IMG/VR virus record: IMGVR_UViG_3300037847_002848
Coordinates: 1-34,065 of that record
Strand: one strand, 5' to 3'
DNA: 34,065 bases
Source of the DNA: a virus
Position numbers and translations under genes: made by a program. The notes beneath the pieces were generated by a model. The model saw only the letters and a list, made by a program, of their open reading frames with translations. It did not search any database and had not been told where the DNA came from. Below are positions 29,309 to 34,065 of the stretch, piece by piece. Positions within the stretch are counted from its first letter, which is position 1. Each line of letters opens with the position of its first letter.

Positions 29309-29784
29309 CACCACTGACCTTTAGCCTTGCCTATCATATATATGATACCGCCAAACAATACAAACCCGACGATAACAATGGCTATACCTACAGCCCAGTT
29401 TATCAAGTTGTCGATCTTTTCTTGGCGCTTGTATACAGCTTCTTTCTGCATCTTTCTTTGCTCTGCCTCAATGGCGACAATACTTTCCCAAGCCGAGGGC
29501 CCGTAATATAGACTGATATAATCCTTGAGCTCGGAGCGCATGGATCTAGCTTTCTCTTGTGCCGCCCAAATCTCTACGGCTGAGGTATCAAAATTAGGGC
29601 TCACCTTTTTCCACAGCGGTGGATCTTTAGCCTTGTTGCCTAAATAATCTAAGTCAGAAATAGCTTTACCAAACGACGATAGGTCTTTGCCTAACTCGCT
29701 AATTTCCTTGCCGGCGCTTACGGCACGCTTGATGCCAGAAAAAGCAGCCGTGGCCAATGCTATAGCTGATGCCGGTTCTATCAT
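29308..29784 (-). CDS. C-terminally membrane-anchored lysis-cassette protein, 158 aa
   Basis: A 158-residue protein. The N-terminus MIEPASAIALATAAFSGIKR is a small-residue helix. A helical charged middle (AQEKARSMRSELKDYISLYY, then AIEAEQRKMQKEAVYKRQEK) leads to a strong transmembrane span at about 130-152 (AVGIAIVIVGFVLFGGIIYM). The conserved MIEPASAIALAT start appears in many phages beside lysis genes, function unassigned. It may tether to the inner membrane with its body in the cytoplasm. ATGA overlap with the upstream gene. Confidence 0.72.
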   Translation of the reverse strand: MIEPASAIALATAAFSGIKRAVSAGKEISELGKDLSSFGKAISDLDYLGNKAKDPPLWKKVSPNFDTSAVEIWAAQEKARSMRSELKDYISLYYGPSAWESIVAIEAEQRKMQKEAVYKRQEKIDNLINWAVGIAIVIVGFVLFGGIIYMIGKAKGQW

Positions 29785-30164
29785 CTACCATCTGAAAAGT
29801 TAGGAGTTCTAGTTAAGTATTCCAATGTATTCTCAAGCGTTTTAACTCTTGCTTGTAACTGAACTAATTGAGTGAAGTAGTTAACCATATTGTCTACCTC
29901 ATCCCATAATTCTTTGTCGGCCTCTTCAAATTCTTCTTGCCATTCAACAAGTACATCTATCATTTCTTCAATGTTTTCACTGTTTTGTTCTACATCACGA
30001 ATTAGATTAGTCTTCTCAGAGGCGTCGTTAGCCGCCGTGAGTACCTCAATATCTTCTGTGAGTGTTTCTATAGTCGCAGCCTGTTGGCTCACCCACCACA
30101 CGCCTCCGGCGAGCTGCATAGCTAATACACCCACTAATGCTATAGGCAGACGCATATTTTCCAT
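29781..30164 (-). CDS. spanin-like membrane coiled-coil protein, 127 aa
   Basis: A 127-residue protein: N-terminal transmembrane span (about 5-24, LPIALVGVLAMQLAGGVWWV), then a long acidic coiled coil (about 28-115, with Ile/Leu heptads such as IETLTEDIEVLTAANDASEK). This N-in/C-out layout is that of an i-spanin, though no lipoprotein o-spanin is seen. ATG 30164 has GGAG at 7 bases. First gene of the lysis cassette, reading away from the divergent promoter region. Confidence 0.65.
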   Translation of the reverse strand: MENMRLPIALVGVLAMQLAGGVWWVSQQAATIETLTEDIEVLTAANDASEKTNLIRDVEQNSENIEEMIDVLVEWQEEFEEADKELWDEVDNMVNYFTQLVQLQARVKTLENTLEYLTRTPNFSDGR

Positions 30165-30188
30165 AGATAAACTCCATTTTTTATCTTT

Positions 30189-30196
30189 TTAACATA
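30189..30196 (-). promoter_or_regulatory. TATGTTAA element, leftward
   Basis: On the minus strand TATGTTAAAA lies about 25 bases before the lysis cassette start. TATGTT could be its -10, with a poor -35 (TTTATT at 16 bases). It mirrors the element on the other strand at 30255. Confidence 0.35.
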
Positions 30197-30231
30197 TTTT
30201 GAAAATAATTAAAATAAATGCTTTTTAGGTG

Positions 30232-30260
30232 TTGATATTTGTATGTGTTAGCATTATGTT
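30232..30260 (+). promoter_or_regulatory. rightward promoter of replication operon
   Basis: TTGATA (30232-30237), 17-base spacer, TATGTT (30255-30260), overlapping the recurring TATGTTAACA element. Start predicted near 30267, giving a leader of about 23 bases before ATG 30290. Confidence 0.6.
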
Positions 30261-30289
30261 AACAGTATAGAGTTTTAAGGAGATAAAAA

Positions 30290-30430
30290 ATGACATACTA
30301 CGGATACGAAATTTACGATGAGCGCGAAGTAGGTAAGGGTTTTGAGGTAGCGATGTTTGGATGGGTTTACAATTTTGAAACCGTCGAAGAGGCAAAAAAA
30401 TTTATTAAGGAAAATAGAAACGGGGGCTAA
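30290..30430 (+). CDS. small protein, 46 aa, first of replication operon
   Basis: A 46-residue protein (MTYYGYEIYDEREVGKGFEV, AMFGWVYNFETVEEAKKFIK). It reads as beta-hairpin plus helix, a layout common to tiny early phage proteins; no function known. It has a very strong ribosome-binding site, AAGGAGATAAAAAATG, that is repeated exactly at the next gene. Its stop codon lies in the loop of a GC hairpin (30422-30437). Confidence 0.75.
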   Translation: MTYYGYEIYDEREVGKGFEVAMFGWVYNFETVEEAKKFIKENRNGG

Positions 30431-30437
30431 GGCCCCC
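30422..30437 (+). terminator. stop-codon hairpin (attenuator-like)
   Basis: GGGGGC and GCCCCC form a 6-bp stem whose loop TAAG contains the TAA stop (30428-30430). It is followed by ACTTTAAAGG, not a T tract, so it is more likely a partial terminator or RNA-stabilising element than a full terminator. Confidence 0.5.
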
Positions 30438-30456
30438 ACTTTAAAGGAGATAAAAA

Positions 30457-31299
30457 ATGTCAATAGATTGGTCAGATTTAGAAGATAAAGATTTCATGAA
30501 AACTTTAAACGATGAGCCTACACCTGAAGAGGACACTCGTGAAAAATTTTCATGTCATCAGTGTAATGGCACTGGTAACTGGAGAGGTGGCACTAATCGT
30601 AACGGTGAGAAAAAATGTTTTTCTTGTGGCGGTAAAGGCTTTTTCTATAGCAGCTACGCAGACCGATTAAAGAAGCGTCAGCAAGCTGCAAAGCGTAAGG
30701 CTGCTAAAAAGCAAGCTGAACGTGAGGCGTTTACTGATAGCAATCAGGAGTTAGTCGAAGCTCTTACACGTATGCAGTGGCACAACATTGCACGCTCACT
30801 TCTATCAAGCATTAATGATTATGGCTCATTAACTGATAAGCAAATTGCATTGGCTCATAAAATTGTAACTGAGCAGGCTAAGCGTGAGGCTGCACGCGAC
30901 AATGAACCTAAGCCAGAGGTAGATCTGTCTCGCGTTAAAGAGCTTTTCGAAACAGCTAACAAGTCAGGTATCAAATCACCAAAGCTTCGATTAGCTGGCA
31001 TGGTTTTGTCACAAGCCAAAGCTCACAGCAAAAATGCTGGTGCGATATATGTGAAAGCTGGATCTAGCTTTGAGAGTGAGTATTACGGGAAGGTACTTAA
31101 TGGTCAGTTCTATAAGATGCGTACAGCCCCTGACAGCGTCACTGAGGCACTACAAGGGCTTGCTTCTGACCCTACAGCTACAGCGGTAGCTTACGGACGT
31201 GAGACAGGTATATGCTCATGCTGTGGGCGCACTCTTACAGATCCTGAGAGTATTGCTAGAGGTATCGGCCCAATATGTGCAGATAACTGGGGACTTTAG
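30457..31299 (+). CDS. zinc-finger protein with DnaJ-like and DUF6011 zinc motifs
   Basis: A 280-residue protein. C33xxC36NGTG and C54xxC57GGKG are paired DnaJ-type zinc motifs. A basic helical region (about 70-90, KKRQQAAKRKAAKKQAER) and a helical middle follow. The C-terminus ICSCCGRTLTDPESIARGIG, then PICADNWGL (C253, C256, C274) is the DUF6011 zinc knuckle. Phages often carry DUF6011 in early or replication regions; its activity is not known to me. It sits in the replication operon, so nucleic acid binding is inferred. Its stop lies in a hairpin loop. Confidence 0.78.
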   Translation: MSIDWSDLEDKDFMKTLNDEPTPEEDTREKFSCHQCNGTGNWRGGTNRNGEKKCFSCGGKGFFYSSYADRLKKRQQAAKRKAAKKQAEREAFTDSNQELVEALTRMQWHNIARSLLSSINDYGSLTDKQIALAHKIVTEQAKREAARDNEPKPEVDLSRVKELFETANKSGIKSPKLRLAGMVLSQAKAHSKNAGAIYVKAGSSFESEYYGKVLNGQFYKMRTAPDSVTEALQGLASDPTATAVAYGRETGICSCCGRTLTDPESIARGIGPICADNWGL

Positions 31300-31307
31300 G
31301 TCCCCAG
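31287..31307 (+). terminator. stop-codon hairpin (attenuator-like)
   Basis: CTGGGGAC (31287-31294) pairs with GTCCCCAG (31300-31307), an 8-bp perfect stem. The 5-base loop TTTAG includes the TAG stop (31297-31299). A small palindrome CCTTGCAAGG follows. No T tract, so probably partial termination or mRNA end protection. Confidence 0.5.
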
Positions 31308-31372
31308 CCTTGCAAGGGTTGTGAAACTAATAACTAGGTGTTAACAAGTTGCTGACAAATACGGAGATAAAT

Positions 31373-31579
31373 ATGCAAGTACAACTTACTAAAGATGGCG
31401 GCAAGTGGAACAAGCGCAAGAAAAAGCAGATTGGCCCTCGCATGGAGGAAGAGCTTGTTGATCACATCAAAGAGGAAGCAGCTAGAGTTGGCGTGTCAGA
31501 AAATGAGTACGTCAAAATGTTAGTTGTTAAAGATGCAAAGGCTAAGGGCAAGAGCTTACAGTATGATTATTGGCATTGA
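31373..31579 (+). CDS. ribbon-helix-helix-like small protein, 68 aa
   Basis: ATG 31373 is chosen over an upstream TTG because CGGAGATAAAT precedes it. A basic N-terminus (KWNKRKKKQIGPR), then a strand and two helices (MEEELVDHIKEEAARVGVSE, NEYVKMLVV) fit a ribbon-helix-helix fold, with the VGVSENEYV turn typical of it. Probable DNA-binding regulator, possibly of the adjacent early promoters. A GTTAAC palindrome lies upstream at 31340-31345. It overlaps the RuvC-like gene by 17 bases. Confidence 0.65.
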   Translation: MQVQLTKDGGKWNKRKKKQIGPRMEEELVDHIKEEAARVGVSENEYVKMLVVKDAKAKGKSLQYDYWH

Positions 31580-32027
31580 TTGCGGCTACAGGACGGGCGG
31601 CGTTGCCCTGATATCACCCAGTGACAACTGGGCTGAGGTCCACGACTTACCCGTGTACGACGAGGGCGGCGTGGACGTAGCTGCATTAATGGACCTAATT
31701 ACCAGCGGAAACAAAGTCGATCACATTTACGTAGAGCGTCAGCACGCTATGCCTAAGCAGGGCGTCGTATCTACATTTAAAATCGGTTTTGCATTCGGAC
31801 AGATAACAAGCACGTGTGCACTATCTAGATCGCCTTACACAATAATAAGTGCCAACACTTGGAAACGAGCATTAGGCTTGGCAAAAGATAAAGACGCAAG
31901 TAGACGTCTAGCACAGCAGTGGTATCCTGACGTAACGTCAGACTTAAAAAGAAAAAAAGATGAACACAGAGCTGAAGCTCTACTCATTGCACATTATGGG
32001 AGAAAACAACATGAGTATAAAACTTAA
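31563..32027 (+). CDS. RuvC-like Holliday junction resolvase
   Basis: A 154-residue RuvC-type nuclease. IIGIDCGYRTGGVAL carries catalytic D6, IYVERQHAMPKQG carries E58, and KKDEHRAEALLIA near the C-terminus supplies D133 and E138 as the last two acidic residues. NTWKRALGL near 98-106 is also typical. It would resolve branched DNA before packaging or during recombination. ATG 31563 gives the compact core; the longer frame from 31524 adds only a shadow of the previous gene. Its end overlaps the nuclease gene by 17 bases. Confidence 0.85.
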   Translation: MIIGIDCGYRTGGVALISPSDNWAEVHDLPVYDEGGVDVAALMDLITSGNKVDHIYVERQHAMPKQGVVSTFKIGFAFGQITSTCALSRSPYTIISANTWKRALGLAKDKDASRRLAQQWYPDVTSDLKRKKDEHRAEALLIAHYGRKQHEYKT

Positions 32028-32808
32028 CCTCGACAATGAGGAGTATCACCTATCGCCAGCGTTAAGCGCGTCAGGTGCAAAAATTATAGCGCAGAAGTCA
32101 TTAGCGCATTACAAGTATGGCGAATATAAAAGCTCGGCAGCTTTTGATCTTGGCACAGCTACGCATACGTTATGTCTAGAGCCGCACCTATCTAACAAGG
32201 TATGGTGTGGACCTGAGACTAGACGAGGCAAGGCGTGGACTGAGCGTAAAGATGAGGCAGACGCTGCCGGCGCAGTCCTACTGACAGAAGCAGAATACAA
32301 AATTGCACACGACATGGCTAAGTCTGTGTGGGCAAACGAGGAAGCTGCTAAACTTCTTACCGGCGACATTGTCATAGAGCCCAGCGTGTTTGTAAAAGAT
32401 AACGTCAGGAATGCTGACCTACGATGTAGGCCGGACGCATGGCGGAAAGATATTGCCGCCATAATAGATTTAAAGACAACGATAGATCCGTCGCCTGCCG
32501 GCTTTGCGTCGCAGGCTGGCAAGTTAGGCTATCATATACAAGACCAGTTCTACCGTATGTGTATGGCACTAGAAGGTCACGAGGTAGACCGGTTTGTATT
32601 TATCGCTGTAGGAAAAGACGCGCCTTACACTGTGGGCGTCTACGAGCTCGACGAGCGGTCACTGCAAGAGGGCAGGGCAGCCGTTGACTATGCGCTGGAT
32701 AAATTTGTTTCAGCGCAAAAGAGCGGTGTGTGGGGGTATGATTATGGAGAGTTGCAAACAATCCAAATACCGCCGTACACTTTTAAATTCACTAATGAGC
32801 AAACGTAG
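32011..32808 (+). CDS. RecE-like PD-(D/E)XK exonuclease
   Basis: A 265-residue nuclease. LSASGAKIIAQKSLAHYKYG is the characteristic N-terminus, with FDLGTATHTLCLEP (motif I His). RCRPDAWRKDIAAIIDLKTT holds the PD...DLK active site (D of RPDAW, D and K of IDLKT), and YHIQDQFYR supplies the downstream Gln/Tyr motif. This is the exodeoxyribonuclease VIII-like family that resects 5' ends for single-strand annealing. ATG 32011 is preceded by GGGAGA. The adjacent SSB-like and RuvC-like genes form a recombination set with it. Confidence 0.85.
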   Translation: MSIKLNLDNEEYHLSPALSASGAKIIAQKSLAHYKYGEYKSSAAFDLGTATHTLCLEPHLSNKVWCGPETRRGKAWTERKDEADAAGAVLLTEAEYKIAHDMAKSVWANEEAAKLLTGDIVIEPSVFVKDNVRNADLRCRPDAWRKDIAAIIDLKTTIDPSPAGFASQAGKLGYHIQDQFYRMCMALEGHEVDRFVFIAVGKDAPYTVGVYELDERSLQEGRAAVDYALDKFVSAQKSGVWGYDYGELQTIQIPPYTFKFTNEQT

Positions 32809-32823
32809 TCAAGGAGACACATT

Positions 32824-33426
32824 ATGCCAATTTCTTTTCAAGATGAAACACAAGCTTCTGATATGTCGTATGTCAGGGTTAACTTGCCACAGAATAAGTG
32901 GACGTTAAAAACCCCGACAGGTGATATTGAGGATATTGATATGACTAAGGGGATAGCCATTGACGTTAAAAACGTCGTCTTTGGCTGGCTTCACATTGAC
33001 GTCGGTGTACGCGAATTTTTAGCGTGGCCGTCGCCTGCACAGCCGTTAGTTAAGCCTGAGGGGAGCCCACATAAAAAGGGGTTCGAGGTAAACTGTTGGG
33101 CTAACGGACGTGAAGCACAATTTAGCAACAATAGCTACGGCGCTGGAGCGTTTATAGCTAAGTTGTATAACCAGATCGAGAATGATCCAAATTTCGCAAC
33201 AAAAATACCGGTGGTGCAAGTTACAACTAGCACGCCAGTTGTGATAGGTAAGGGAACTTCTTATGATGTGGGCTTCAACATTGCACAGTGGATTGATCCA
33301 CCCACTGGCAATGAGCAACCCGTTGCACAAGCTGCGACTACTTATGAGGCAACGCCTGCCGCCACGCAACCTCCCAGTGCACAACCGGCAGGGGACAGTG
33401 GTCAAGGTAAAGACTTCGGGTTCTAA
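32824..33426 (+). CDS. single-stranded DNA-binding protein-like
   Basis: A 200-residue protein. The core (WTLKTPTGDIEDIDMTKGIA, VKNVVFGWLHIDVGVREFLA, VGFNIAQWID) is beta-rich, compatible with an OB-type fold but not a clear bacterial SSB. A Pro/Ala/Gln-rich linker (about 160-190) ends in GDSGQGKDFGF, which resembles the SSB C-terminal tip with an aromatic last residue. Next to the RecE-like nuclease, an ssDNA-binding or annealing role is inferred. AAGGAGA precedes the start. A strong hairpin follows the stop. Confidence 0.65.
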   Translation: MPISFQDETQASDMSYVRVNLPQNKWTLKTPTGDIEDIDMTKGIAIDVKNVVFGWLHIDVGVREFLAWPSPAQPLVKPEGSPHKKGFEVNCWANGREAQFSNNSYGAGAFIAKLYNQIENDPNFATKIPVVQVTTSTPVVIGKGTSYDVGFNIAQWIDPPTGNEQPVAQAATTYEATPAATQPPSAQPAGDSGQGKDFGF

Positions 33427-33432
33427 GAAGAC

Positions 33433-33463
33433 GCGCCCTGCCGTTGCGGATGTGGCAGGGCGC
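33433..33463 (+). terminator. strong hairpin between SSB-like and primase genes
   Basis: A perfect 10-bp stem, GCGCCCTGCC (33433-33442) with GGCAGGGCGC (33454-33463), has an 11-base loop 6 bases after the stop. ACGTAATTTTGGG follows, with only four T, so termination is probably partial and lowers primase expression relative to the SSB-like protein. Confidence 0.65.
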
Positions 33464-33484
33464 ACGTAATTTTGGGAGATAAAA

Positions 33485-34065
33485 ATGTCAGAAGCTTATT
33501 TCGAAAAAGTAAAAGAGAGTGCTGTCGGCGACGTTATAATGACGTTAAAAGGTGGCCGTAATGAAACATTAAACAAAGCTGCATACTTGCTGGGCAGGCA
33601 CGCGCACCTAGCGCCGTCTAATATTGACCTAGCGATTATGGAGCTGCACACGGCTGCAAAGTCAGTCGGGCTAACTGAGCCAGAAATAAAAGCCACAATC
33701 GGATCAGGTTTTAAACGTGGCGGCGAAAATCCAAAAATTTTAGAAAACTCAGACGCAATGCCTTACACAGTGTCAGAGTTTGACAGGTTAATCAGTCGGC
33801 TGGCTGGTAAGGAAATGCTGGTACGGGATCAGGAAACACGTAAAGACAAAATTAAAAAGGCTAAGGAAGCGTGGGACAGGGCCGTACCTATCAGTCGTGA
33901 TAATAAGGACGCAATACGTCCGGCGTTGCTTTACCTTAACTCACGGGGCCTCAGAGCGTCTACAGCAACGAATGTAGCACGCTTTAGTCCTAACGTGTAC
34001 GACGGGCCAGCTATTATCTTTCCGGCGCTCAGTTCGGAGGGTGAGGTGCAGGGCATACAGGCCGT
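33485..34065 (+). CDS. DNA primase (Toprim type), N-terminal part
   Basis: 193 complete codons are visible before the window ends. The first ~80 residues (LKGGRNETLNKAAYLLGRHA, and LTEPEIKATIGSGFKRGG) match the small helical domain attached to phage primases. From about 135 (KEAWDRAVPISRD, then ALLYLNSRGL, then GPAIIFPALSSEGEVQGIQA) the pattern is that of the region leading into a Toprim primase domain. It presumably continues as primase or primase-helicase. GGGAGATAAAAATG provides the start. First visible replication enzyme; polymerase probably follows outside. Confidence 0.75.
   Translation, partial: MSEAYFEKVKESAVGDVIMTLKGGRNETLNKAAYLLGRHAHLAPSNIDLAIMELHTAAKSVGLTEPEIKATIGSGFKRGGENPKILENSDAMPYTVSEFDRLISRLAGKEMLVRDQETRKDKIKKAKEAWDRAVPISRDNKDAIRPALLYLNSRGLRASTATNVARFSPNVYDGPAIIFPALSSEGEVQGIQA

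Noticed and set aside
29781-30164. Complete two-component spanin system
   Set aside because: The coiled-coil membrane protein fits an i-spanin, but no lipobox-containing o-spanin was found in, beside or overlapping it, so only 'spanin-like' is used.
31319-31345. Promoter before the ribbon-helix-helix gene
   Set aside because: TTGTGA with GTTAAC or TAACAA at 15-17 bases is too weak a match to list as a promoter; only the GTTAAC palindrome is noted.
1-34065. Lysogeny module or attachment site
   Set aside because: No integrase, excisionase, CI/Cro-like repressor or att-type core was found. The HTH protein alone is not evidence of lysogeny, and the rest of the genome is outside the window.

Overview
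The window is a contiguous piece of a tailed dsDNA bacteriophage genome of podovirus type. It has a 708-residue portal, a scaffold, an SU10-like (DUF5309) major capsid protein, a tail adaptor, a nozzle-like tail protein and three ejection-type proteins. There is no tail sheath and no tape measure. The gene order and the small lysine-rich proteins before the portal resemble marine podoviruses of the HMO-2011 kind, whose known hosts are alphaproteobacteria such as SAR116 and roseobacters. That placement is inferred from recognised families, not from a search. No terminase, DNA polymerase, integrase or repressor is visible; the first two presumably lie outside the window.

Layout. (1) 1-2579, minus strand: small accessory genes, including a zinc-ribbon protein, a papain/C39-like cysteine peptidase and an HNH endonuclease. 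(2) 2580-2790: a non-coding leader with a promoter, three hairpins ending in a strong terminator, and a second extended -10 promoter. (3) 2791-26702, plus strand: the virion operon. It holds three tiny basic proteins, two AT-rich genes (the second ADP-ribosyltransferase-like), portal, scaffold, capsid and adaptor. An 8.5-kb array of about fifteen small fibre, collar and chaperone genes follows. The nozzle-like protein, a GNAT-like protein and three ejection-type proteins, one ending in a peptidase S74 domain, close the operon. One minus-strand gene (4449-4592) interrupts it like a moron. (4) 26703-27925: a small minus-strand gene, a second leader-like promoter/hairpin/terminator unit, and small plus-strand genes including an HTH protein. 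(5) 27922-30164, minus strand: a lysis and membrane cassette with M15 endolysin, 3TM-type holin, EF-hand membrane protein and a spanin-like coiled coil. (6) 30165-30289: a divergent promoter region. (7) 30290-34065, plus strand: replication and recombination genes, namely a zinc-finger DUF6011 protein, RHH protein, RuvC-like resolvase, RecE-like nuclease, SSB-like protein and the start of a Toprim-type primase.

The structural genes are packed with TAATG or ATGA overlaps and are probably one coupled operon. The most interesting signals are non-coding. Two short promoter-hairpin-terminator units sit just upstream of plus-strand gene blocks, reminiscent of lambda pR'/tR' or HK022 put leaders or of phage small RNAs. 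A recurring TATGTTAA(C)A element lies in several intergenic regions. A perfect 10-bp GC-rich inverted repeat brackets an extended -10 promoter. Beyond these, the fibre array looks like a modular host-range cassette.
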